This document shows positions 1-5,296 of a stretch of DNA of 5,404 nt, in pieces. The notes under the pieces were generated by a model that searched no databases, was not told the DNA's origin, and worked only from the letters and a program-made list of their open reading frames with translations. Origin of the DNA: UBA6921 sp031363085 (lineage in GTDB: Bacteria; Pseudomonadota; Gammaproteobacteria; SG8-11); NCBI GenBank assembly GCA_031363085.1, contig JANLTU010000221.1, forward strand, positions 1 to 5,404, read 5' to 3'. Each line of letters begins with the position of its first letter. Position 1 is the stretch's first letter. A program made the position numbers and the translations under genes.

Positions 1-20
1 GAATCCTGTCGGGCGCACCA
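1..20 (+). tRNA. 3' end of a tRNA, probably tRNA-Arg (partial)
   Basis: The window opens inside a tRNA. GAAT (1-4) is the end of the T loop, CCTGT (5-9) the 3' half of the T stem, CGGGCGC (10-16) the 3' half of the acceptor stem, A17 the discriminator base and CCA (18-20) the encoded tail. The matching 5' acceptor strand would be GCGCCCG, which begins several bacterial tRNA-Arg genes. The anticodon lies outside the window, so the arginine identity is inferred from recall only. A run of five T follows at 21-25 without an obvious hairpin. Confidence 0.88.
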
Positions 21-202
21 TTTTTCACGAACCCCCTGCTGCTGTTCTCAAACGCGGAAATCCCCCACAACCTATTGCTGCGGCTAGTACTACGGCGGAT
101 GGCTGCCTGCAACAGCATTAGCATGGCGCTATGTCTACGGCTTCATCCGCACGGCGGCTTCGCTTTCTTGCCAATACCGCGCTGGATACGTTAGTGTCGC
201 AT
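21..202. other. Spacer between the tRNA and the TPP riboswitch; no gene recognised
   Basis: About 180 bases with no convincing coding sequence. One forward frame stays open from base 3 to a TAG at 192-194, and another from base 2 to a TAG at about 119-121. Both run straight out of the tRNA, have no start signal and have no recognisable protein character, so I treat them as chance. The thiC promoter must lie here, but no pair of good -35 and -10 boxes stands out. Confidence 0.6.
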
Positions 203-312
203 TTCGAGCTGGGGGTGCCTGCGCCATTAGCCTTTAATCGCTGATGAAATACCGCAGGCTGAGAGACACCCTTCGAACCTGATCCGGATTATTCCGGCGT
301 AGGGAAGCCGAA
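203..312 (+). promoter_or_regulatory. TPP riboswitch aptamer (THI element)
   Basis: This RNA aptamer binds thiamine pyrophosphate and sits in the leader of thiC. The conserved blocks are in order: GGGGGTGCC (211-219), CTGAGA (259-264), ACACCCTT (266-273), GAACCTGATCCGG (275-287) and GGCGTAGGGAAG (296-307). The helices can be drawn: P1 203-210 with 306-312 (A207 bulged), P2 GGGTG (213-217) with CACCC (267-271), P3 CCTGCG (218-223) with CGCAGG (253-258), P4 CCT (278-280) with AGG (301-303), and P5 CCGG (284-287) with CCGG (294-297). The variable P3 extension spans about 224-252. TPP riboswitches upstream of thiC normally switch expression off when TPP is plentiful. Confidence 0.97.
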
Positions 313-362
313 GCACACGAGTCCGGCTTTCCTGCGTTTTATTTATAGCCTGTGCAGGAGAG
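303..362 (+). promoter_or_regulatory. Riboswitch expression platform with competing anti-sequestor and SD-sequestor helices
   Basis: Three mutually exclusive pairings can be drawn. GGAAGCCG (303-310) pairs with CGGCTTTCC (324-332; U330 bulged) and forms an anti-sequestor. That helix uses bases also needed for aptamer P1 (306-312). If P1 forms, CTTTCCTGC (327-335) is free to pair with GCAGGAGAG (354-362), nine pairs with one G-U, burying the Shine-Dalgarno AGGAG (356-360). The logic fits TPP bound, P1 formed, ribosome site hidden, thiC off. The T-rich stretch at 337-345 is not placed directly after a stable hairpin, so translational control is favoured over termination. The model rests on drawn base pairs; no energies were computed. 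Confidence 0.62.
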
Positions 363-366
363 ACCC

Positions 367-2256
367 ATGAGTGCCATCCCCAACGATTTTATTCTCAGCA
401 CGGCGCGGTTGTCGGCTGAAGTTACCCAACCGTTTTCCAGTTCCCGCAAAATTTATGTGACCGGCTCGCGGCCCGATGTGCGCGTCGGCATGCGCGAGGT
501 CGATCAACAACCCACACCATTGATGCACGGCCTGGAAGAAAATCCGCCGATTCCGGTGTACGACACGTCCGGCCCATATACCGACCCCGCTGCTAAAATT
601 GATTTACTCGCGGGCTTAACGCCGTTACGCCAAAACTGGATTTTAGAGCGTGGCGATACCGTGGAACTTTCCGGGCCTTCTTCGGATTACGGGCGCACGC
701 GCCAGAGCGATGTCAAGCTTGCGCACCTGCGCTTCGAACACATCCGCACGCCACGCCGCGCCAAGAGCGGCGCCAATGTTTCGCAAATGCACTACGCGCG
801 CAAAGGCATCGTGACGCCGGAGATGGAATACATCGCGATCCGCGAATCCATGCGGCTGGAAGAACTCAAGAGCGATCGGCGCTACAGCAAGCTGCTTAAA
901 CAACATCGCGGCAATAGCTTTGGTGCAGGCATTCCCGACTCAATCACCCCTGAATTCGTGCGCGACGAAGTGGCGCGCGGTCGTGCCATCATCCCTGCCA
1001 ACATCAATCATCCGGAGCTGGAGCCGATGATCATCGGCCGCAACTTCCGCGTGAAAATCAACACCAACATCGGCAACTCGGCAGTCACCTCGTCGATTGA
1101 AGAAGAAGTTGAAAAAATGGTGTGGTCGGCGCGCTGGGGCGGCGACACGCTGATGGATTTGTCCACCGGCAAAAATATTCACGAAACGCGCGAATGGATT
1201 ATCCGCAACGCGCCGATGCCGATCGGCACCGTGCCGATTTATCAAGCGTTGGAAAAAGTAAACGGCAAGGCCGAAGACCTGACCTGGGAATTGTTCCGCG
1301 ACACTTTGATCGAACAAGCGGAACAGGGTGTTGACTATTTCACCATCCACGCCGGCGTGCTGTTGCGCTACGTGCCGCTCACCGCGCAACGCCTCACCGG
1401 CATTGTGTCACGCGGTGGCGCCATCATGGCCAAGTGGTGCCTCGCGCATCACCAGGAAAATTTCCTCTACACCCACTTCGAAGACATCTGCGAGATCATG
1501 CAAGCCTACGACGTGAGCTTCAGCCTCGGCGACGGCCTGCGCCCCGGCTGCATCGCCGACGCTAACGACGCCGCGCAATTCGGCGAACTCGAAACCCTCG
1601 GCGAACTGACCAAAATCGCGTGGGCGCATGACATTCAAACCATGATCGAAGGCCCCGGCCACGTGCCGATGCAGCTCATCAAAGAGAACATGGAAAAAGA
1701 ACTGCGCGACTGCTTCGAAGCGCCGTTCTACACGCTCGGGCCCCTCACCACCGACATCGCCCCCGGCTACGACCACATCACCAGCGCCATCGGCGCCGCA
1801 CAAATCGGCTGGTACGGCACCGCGATGCTCTGCTACGTGACGCCCAAAGAACACCTTGGCCTGCCCAACAAACAAGACGTACGCGACGGCATCATCGCCT
1901 ACAAAATCGCCGCGCACGCTGCCGACCTCGCCAAAGGATTTCCCGGCGCGCAGTTACAAGACAACGCGTTGAGCAAAGCAAGATTCGAATTCCGTTGGGA
2001 AGACCAATTCAACTTGGGACTCGACCCCGACAAAGCGCGCGAATTCCACGACGAGACCATGCCGAAGGAAGCCCACAAAGCCGCCCATTTTTGCAGTATG
2101 TGCGGCCCGAACTTCTGCTCAATGAAAATCACGCAGGACGTGCGCGACTATGCGCAGGCCAACAGCTTGAGTGAAGCTGAAGCACTGCAAAAGGGCATGC
2201 AAGAGAAGGCGGTGGAGTTTGTGAAGCAGGGCGCGCAGGTTTACAGAAAGGCGTAA
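367..2256 (+). CDS. thiC: Phosphomethylpyrimidine synthase ThiC
   Basis: ThiC is a cytosolic radical-SAM enzyme that rearranges 5-aminoimidazole ribotide into HMP phosphate, the pyrimidine half of thiamine. The product is 629 residues, close to the 631 of E. coli ThiC. Family signatures are present: MHYARKGIVTPEMEYIAIRE, GRNFRVKINTNIGNS, DLSTGKNIHETREWI, NAPMPIGTVPIYQALE, LGDGLRPGCIADANDAAQF, MIEGPGHVPMQLIKENM and YDHITSAIGAAQIGWYGTAM. The C-terminal cluster ligands are C576, C579 and C584 (CSMCGPNFC), the atypical CX2CX4C spacing of ThiC. ATG 367 is preferred over an in-frame GTG at 352 because AGGAG at 356-360 is correctly spaced for ATG and lies downstream of the GTG. A TPP riboswitch controls the gene. 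No other thiamine gene follows, and the gene appears intact. Confidence 0.98.
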   Translation: MSAIPNDFILSTARLSAEVTQPFSSSRKIYVTGSRPDVRVGMREVDQQPTPLMHGLEENPPIPVYDTSGPYTDPAAKIDLLAGLTPLRQNWILERGDTVELSGPSSDYGRTRQSDVKLAHLRFEHIRTPRRAKSGANVSQMHYARKGIVTPEMEYIAIRESMRLEELKSDRRYSKLLKQHRGNSFGAGIPDSITPEFVRDEVARGRAIIPANINHPELEPMIIGRNFRVKINTNIGNSAVTSSIEEEVEKMVWSARWGGDTLMDLSTGKNIHETREWIIRNAPMPIGTVPIYQALEKVNGKAEDLTWELFRDTLIEQAEQGVDYFTIHAGVLLRYVPLTAQRLTGIVSRGGAIMAKWCLAHHQENFLYTHFEDICEIMQAYDVSFSLGDGLRPGCIADANDAAQFGELETLGELTKIAWAHDIQTMIEGPGHVPMQLIKENMEKELRDCFEAPFYTLGPLTTDIAPGYDHITSAIGAAQIGWYGTAMLCYVTPKEHLGLPNKQDVRDGIIAYKIAAHAADLAKGFPGAQLQDNALSKARFEFRWEDQFNLGLDPDKAREFHDETMPKEAHKAAHFCSMCGPNFCSMKITQDVRDYAQANSLSEAEALQKGMQEKAVEFVKQGAQVYRKA

Positions 2257-2317
2257 TGTAAAGACATAGCCTCGCAACACAACTGCGTCGGATCGTAACA
2301 CGGGCTATCATTGATTC

Positions 2318-2830
2318 ATGGCACTCTACCAACCCCTCTTCAATGCATTAAACGATGCCCGCGTGCAATACGTCGTGGTCGGTGGTCTCGCGACCGTATT
2401 GCACGGTTATGCGCGTATGACGGCCGATGTTGATCTGGTGGTGAATCTCGAACCAGTGGAAGCCGAGAAGGCGGTGCAAGCGATCACCGCATGCGGCATG
2501 AAACCGAAACTGCCTGTCGACCCTGCGCTGTTCGCTGATGCAGCCATTCGCGAATCGTGGATAAACGAGAAGAACATGTTGGTGTTTTCGTTTTACGATC
2601 CAAAGAATCCGTTACTCTCGGTCGATCTGTTCGTGCATGAACCGATACCGTATCAACAACTTGCGCAGCGCGCGGTGAAAATGAACATCGGCGGCGTCTC
2701 GATTCCAGTGTGCTCCATTGATGACTTGATCCAGTTGAAGCGCGACGCGGGACGGGCAAAGGACATGGAAGACATCGCCCACCTTGAGGAAATCCGGCGC
2801 ACGCTCCAAGTTGATCGTGACCCAGCGTAG
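2318..2830 (+). CDS. Small nucleotidyltransferase-fold protein (AbiEii/DUF6036-like), possible toxin-type gene
   Basis: The 170-residue product has the nucleotidyltransferase signature near its N-terminus: VVGGLATVLHG, with G22-G23, then RMTADVDLVV with carboxylates D37 and D39. D103 (LSVDLFVHE) is the likely third metal-binding carboxylate. The C-terminal part, DDLIQLKRDAGRAKDMEDI, matches the K...R.KD..D pattern of stand-alone nucleotidyltransferases of the AbiEii type. Such proteins transfer a nucleotide to RNA, protein or a small molecule and are often part of toxin-antitoxin or defence pairs, but the substrate cannot be read here. The active-site residues look intact. The gene starts 61 bases after thiC with only a weak ribosome site. 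Its TAG stop lies inside a REP-like palindrome, and the next gene is in the same frame 27 bases later, suggesting a pair. Family is fairly sure, function is not. Confidence 0.85.
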   Translation: MALYQPLFNALNDARVQYVVVGGLATVLHGYARMTADVDLVVNLEPVEAEKAVQAITACGMKPKLPVDPALFADAAIRESWINEKNMLVFSFYDPKNPLLSVDLFVHEPIPYQQLAQRAVKMNIGGVSIPVCSIDDLIQLKRDAGRAKDMEDIAHLEEIRRTLQVDRDPA

Positions 2831-2852
2831 GAGCGCCGCCGTCGGCGCGAAC
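2827..2852 (+). repeat. REP-like palindrome overlapping the nucleotidyltransferase stop codon
   Basis: The block starts GTAGGAGC and ends GCGAAC, framing a perfect hairpin: GCGCCG (2833-2838), loop CCGT, CGGCGC (2843-2848). The GTAGGAGC...GCGAAC frame resembles the REP elements of Pseudomonas and related gammaproteobacteria, recognised from memory. REP sequences are usually intergenic and are mobilised by RAYT transposases. Here bases 2828-2830 also serve as the TAG stop of the upstream gene. The hairpin lies directly before the start of the next gene, where it could affect its translation. No T run follows, so it is not a classical terminator. A second copy is not evident in the window. Confidence 0.6.
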
Positions 2853-2857
2853 TGTGT

Positions 2858-3040
2858 ATGAGCGAACAAGACTCGAAATCGACAACACCTCCGGCACGCG
2901 AGCTGACGGGGCACGAAAAAGAACAGCTCCGTTATTGGCTGCGCGCGACGCCCGCGCAACGACTGGCGTGGCTGGAAGAAATGCTGGAGTTTGCCAGTAC
3001 GGTGGGAGCGCTGCCGAAGGCCGGTCGAGAAAAAATGTAG
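2858..3040 (+). CDS. Small hypothetical protein, likely partner of the upstream nucleotidyltransferase
   Basis: The product is 60 residues, soluble and mostly helical. A polar N-terminal stretch (residues 1-20) is followed by EQLRYWLRATPAQRLAWLEE, then MLEFASTVGALP and a basic tail. The core (about 25-53) resembles short uncharacterised proteins that I recall as encoded next to nucleotidyltransferase genes; no function is known to me. It has no signal peptide or membrane segment. The gene is in the same reading frame as the nucleotidyltransferase and begins 27 bases after its stop, so the two are probably co-transcribed. No good Shine-Dalgarno precedes ATG 2858: the nearest GGAG is at 2830-2833, before the palindrome. 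Expression may therefore depend on coupling. An antitoxin or activity-modulating role is an inference from small size and position. Confidence 0.7.
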   Translation: MSEQDSKSTTPPARELTGHEKEQLRYWLRATPAQRLAWLEEMLEFASTVGALPKAGREKM

Positions 3041-3043
3041 TGG

Positions 3044-3059
3044 TGCAAGACTTGACCCC
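3044..3059 (-). repeat. GGGGTCAAGTCTTGCA motif at the left edge of the A/T-rich cassette
   Basis: Read on the minus strand this is GGGGTCAAGTCTTGCA. A related motif, GGGTCAGGCTTGC, occurs on the plus strand at 4968-4980 and, in shorter form, at 4951-4962. The two sites lie in opposite orientation on either side of the ATPase and RelA/SpoT-like genes. I recall similar GGGGTCARGTCTTGCA sequences beside RAYT (REP-associated) transposase genes, but none is present here. It may be a scar or end of a small mobile unit; the match is only partial. Confidence 0.35.
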
Positions 3060-3106
3060 AGCACGCCGCACGCCGAGTGTTGTATTAGAAATATCAAAGG
3101 CCATTC

Positions 3107-4210
3107 ATGAAGATACTATCTGTTTTTAACAACAAGGGCGGCGTTGGTAAGACGACGTTAACTTATCATTTGTCACATGCTCTTTCAGAGATGGGGCATG
3201 GGGTCTTGATGATTGATGCAGATCCGCAATGCAATTTAACAATTTATTCAATCACTGAGGATGTGATTCACGATATTTGGGAGATTGAAGATCCATTTAT
3301 CGACGAGGGTATGGACGCAACGAAAAAGGGGATGACACAAGATGGATTTAAGCAAATTCAAAATTCGCCACGAAGCCTTCATTTTATTGTTAAGCCAACT
3401 GAGGAAGGAACGGGTGAATTGGATTCTCTGCCGCCACCTCATAAATTAACCGGGTCTTTAGACATAATTCCCGGCAGACTTTCTTTACATACCTTCGAGG
3501 AAAAAGTATCTGCCAGATGGCCTGATGCTTACCGTGGCGATCCATTGGCAATCAGAACGTTGACTCGAATTAGATCACTAGCCGAACAATATGCTAGTCA
3601 GTACAACTATGATTTTGTCATCGTCGACACTTCTCCCAGCCTAGGAGCTTTAAACAAAGTCATAATTTCTACGGTAGATGGCTTCTTTGTTCCTGCCCTT
3701 CCAGACTTATTTTCCCTCTACGGCATACGAAACATTGGAAGGGCTCTGTCTGCATGGAAAGCTGAATTTGATATTCTCTACAAACTAATCAGTGAAGATA
3801 AGCGCAAGTCTTTCCCTGCTCGATTTGTCAGTTTTTTGGGTTACACAATCTACAATGCAAAGCCATATTCAAACCCAAAATATAAATGGAATTTGGCGAA
3901 GGCGCATCTAAACTATGCCGAGCAAATTCCTTCAACGATAAAAAAATATATCAAGCCAGAACTCTGGAATCACCTAACCGAAGAATTGCTGAATCATCCT
4001 ATCGGTGGTGACTCCATTATGTATACACACAATACGTTTCCAGCTTTTGCGCAGAAATATCACAAACCAATGTGGAAGGTTCCGGGCCATCAGGAGAAGG
4101 AGCACGATGACGTGGGCACTCTTGCAGGTGCTCGCGCTAAATATGAAGAGACGGGAGATTCCTATCGGAAGTTTGCAACTGAGCTTTTAGAGCGTGTCAG
4201 CTTGCTCTAA
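3107..4210 (+). CDS. ParA/MinD-family AAA ATPase of an accessory two-gene cassette
   Basis: The 367-residue protein begins with a deviant Walker A motif, FNNKGGVGKTTL, with signature lysine K10 and phosphate-binding K15. The A' motif VLMIDADPQCNL (D37, D39) and the Walker B-like VIVDTSPSLGALN (D174) follow, then VPALPDLFSLYGIRNIG. This is the P-loop fold of ParA, Soj and MinD, which dimerise on ATP. The protein is longer than chromosomal ParA and has a C-terminal extension (about 230-367) typical of an accessory ParA-like branch often found outside plasmid partition loci. No parB or parS-like site is seen. An AAAGG at 3096-3100 lies six bases before the start. The RelA/SpoT-like gene begins 20 bases downstream, indicating an operon. 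Composition is visibly more A/T-rich than thiC (about 42% GC in 3121-3180), suggesting acquisition. A sensor or regulator role for its partner is inferred. Confidence 0.9.
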   Translation: MKILSVFNNKGGVGKTTLTYHLSHALSEMGHGVLMIDADPQCNLTIYSITEDVIHDIWEIEDPFIDEGMDATKKGMTQDGFKQIQNSPRSLHFIVKPTEEGTGELDSLPPPHKLTGSLDIIPGRLSLHTFEEKVSARWPDAYRGDPLAIRTLTRIRSLAEQYASQYNYDFVIVDTSPSLGALNKVIISTVDGFFVPALPDLFSLYGIRNIGRALSAWKAEFDILYKLISEDKRKSFPARFVSFLGYTIYNAKPYSNPKYKWNLAKAHLNYAEQIPSTIKKYIKPELWNHLTEELLNHPIGGDSIMYTHNTFPAFAQKYHKPMWKVPGHQEKEHDDVGTLAGARAKYEETGDSYRKFATELLERVSLL

Positions 4211-4230
4211 CTAAGAAAGGATCTCGACTT

Positions 4231-4905
4231 ATGGCCGTTAGTCCTGGTGAGTTGGTTGATTTGTATCGTAGTCAGCAGCATTTATTTGAGCAGTTCAAGA
4301 ATGCTGTTGTGGATTGCTTCAAGCTTGAGCCGACGCTAAACAAAGCAAAAAATCCAACAATCCACTCCATAAAATCAAGACTAAAAGACCCCGATCACCT
4401 TCGCGAAAAGCTGCTGCGCAAGGTATTAGACGCTAGTTACATTCCCATCACACACGATAATTTTTTCTCGTGCGTCACCGATCTAACGGGGGTGCGAGTG
4501 TTACATCTCTATCAGGATCAGTTCCCACAAATTCATGAATTTATAGATAAAAAAGTAAAGTCACAGGACTGATTTTTAGCGGAAAAACCTATCGCGTATT
4601 CATGGGACCCAGAGGCAAGAGGATTTTTTGAATCGCTTGGTCTTGAAGTAAAGTTGAAAGAATCCTACTACACGAGCATTCATTATTTGATTAAACCAAA
4701 ACAGATTTCAGACGTGTGTTGTGAAATTCAGGTAAGGACGTTGTTTGAGGAGATATGGGGTGAGATTGATCACACGATTAATTATCCAAGTCCTACCCAA
4801 TCAAAAACCTGTAAAGAGCAGCTTCGTGTGCTTTCAAAACTCGTGTCAACGGGTACAAGATTAGCCGATTCAATATTTCGAGCAAACGAAGAATCACTTA
4901 AATAG
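4231..4905 (+). pseudogene. RelA/SpoT-domain (p)ppGpp synthetase-like protein, interrupted by an in-frame TGA
   Basis: Two open stretches in one frame, 4231-4569 and 4573-4902, are divided by a single TGA at 4570-4572; read together they span 224 codons. The first part carries HSIKSRLKDPDHLREKLLRK (45-64) and DLTGVRVLHLYQDQF (84-98). The second carries SYYTSIHYLI (145-154) and CCEIQVRTLFEEIWGEIDH (163-181). This is the order of the RelA/SpoT nucleotidyltransferase domain, which moves pyrophosphate from ATP to GDP/GTP, or to tRNA in toxic forms. Catalytic-type residues D84 and E165 and the base-stacking tyrosine (146 or 147) are present. There is no hydrolase domain. After the stop the frame reads FLAEKPIAYSWDPE, where homologs as I recall have tryptophan at the stop position (TGG to TGA). 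Ribosome site AGAAAGGA is at 4214-4221. Without readthrough, only a 113-residue N-terminal fragment lacking the EIQVRT motif is made. It could also be a sequencing error. Confidence 0.85.
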
Positions 4906-4950
4906 CCTGGTCAACTACCGTTTTTAAGGTCACGAGGATTCGCAGGAGTC

Positions 4951-4979
4951 GGATCAGGCTTGTAATCGGGTCAGGCTTG
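4951..4979 (+). repeat. Two direct copies of GGRTCAGGCTTG
   Basis: GGATCAGGCTTG (4951-4962) and GGGTCAGGCTTG (4968-4979) differ at one base and repeat with a 17-base period. They lie about 45 bases after the RelA/SpoT-like gene and are related, in inverted orientation, to the motif at 3044-3059. They may mark the right edge of the cassette or be remnants of an intergenic repeat family. Confidence 0.45.
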
Positions 4980-5149
4980 CGTTATTGCATTCCACACATG
5001 AGTACGACTACGTCATCCGCCACTACGCAACAACCGGCAACGCGCTGAGTTTGTCGCCGAATGCCACCGCCGTATCGTTCGTATACAGAACCACGCCGCG
5101 TATAAATTGACGATCACACTGATTTGGAAGAATGTCGCTCGACATAAAC

Positions 5150-5172
5150 GTGCGCCTTTAAGTAAGGCGTAC
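5150..5172. promoter_or_regulatory. Inverted repeat upstream of the antitoxin-like gene (possible operator)
   Basis: GTGCGCCTT (5150-5158) and AAGGCGTAC (5164-5172) pair over nine bases with one G-U, separated by TAAGT. The repeat ends 38 bases before the start at 5211, a usual place for an operator bound by an autoregulating antitoxin. No T run follows, so it is not an obvious terminator, although it could end transcription from the left weakly. The operator role is inferred from position only. Confidence 0.4.
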
Positions 5173-5210
5173 ATTATCGAACCGCATACGACTATTCGGA
5201 GCTATACGTT

Positions 5211-5296
5211 ATGAGCAACATCGCCGAAAAAATTTACCGCGAAGTCCGCCAACTGCCGGAGCACTTGGCGCGCGAGGTTTACGATTTTCTCCGTGA
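5211..5296 (+). pseudogene. Antitoxin-like gene (DUF2281-type N-terminus) disrupted by an insertion
   Basis: The first 27 residues, MSNIAEKIYREVRQLPEHLA followed by REVYDFL, match the start of DUF2281-type antitoxin-like proteins. These usually read AEKIY...LPE.L..EV.DFI and then continue (E/G)(F/Y)L..K. A GGAG at 5198-5201 sits nine bases before ATG 5211, so the start is well supported. After R28 the reading frame changes character to low-complexity arginine- and serine-rich sequence and stays open to the window end, as expected for translation into inserted non-coding DNA. The break falls at CGTGAA, exactly at the GTGA of 5293-5296. The rest of the gene, and any VapC or RelE-type toxin, would be beyond the window. 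The family call rests on a short stretch. Confidence 0.6.

Larger units (their letters stand above)
4906..5210. other. Intergenic region with a possible decayed reading frame
   Basis: About 300 bases lie between the RelA/SpoT-like gene and the antitoxin-like start, with no intact gene. One forward frame has protein-like character near its end: from about 5000 it reads EYDYVIRHYATTG, then NALSLSPNATAVSFVYRTT, and stops at TGA 5108-5110. It has no credible start, since the only nearby ATG (4998) is in another frame and ends after 16 codons. It could be the C-terminal remnant of a lost gene or chance. The region also holds the direct repeats at 4951-4979 and the hairpin at 5150-5172. Confidence 0.35.

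Noticed and set aside
164..192. Promoter with TTTCTT and TACGTT boxes upstream of the riboswitch
   Set aside because: The spacing is 17 bases, but the -35 match to consensus is too poor to support.
3..194. Open forward frame at the window start
   Set aside because: It begins inside the tRNA, lacks a start codon with a ribosome site and has no protein-family character.
324..345. Intrinsic terminator formed by the 303-332 hairpin and the T-rich stretch
   Set aside because: The hairpin excludes aptamer P1, so it would form without TPP, the wrong direction for an off-switch. TGCG also separates it from the T run.
352..366. In-frame GTG at 352 as the thiC start
   Set aside because: The Shine-Dalgarno AGGAG (356-360) lies downstream of this GTG and is well placed for ATG 367; the protein from ATG begins as ThiC proteins normally do.
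1408..1917. Long minus-strand reading frame inside thiC
   Set aside because: It is antisense to conserved ThiC sequence in G/C-rich DNA and has no recognisable protein family.
2266..2308. Hairpin ATAGCC / GGCTAT after thiC as a terminator
   Set aside because: The six-base stem has a loop of about 30 bases and no T run follows.
3053..3086. Promoter with TTGACC (3053-3058) as -35 for the ATPase gene
   Set aside because: The nearest -10-like sequence is about 22 bases away, outside normal spacing.
2484..3104. Minus-strand reading frame of about 200 codons across the nucleotidyltransferase and its partner
   Set aside because: It overlaps two better supported genes and its translation is low-complexity arginine- and serine-rich sequence.
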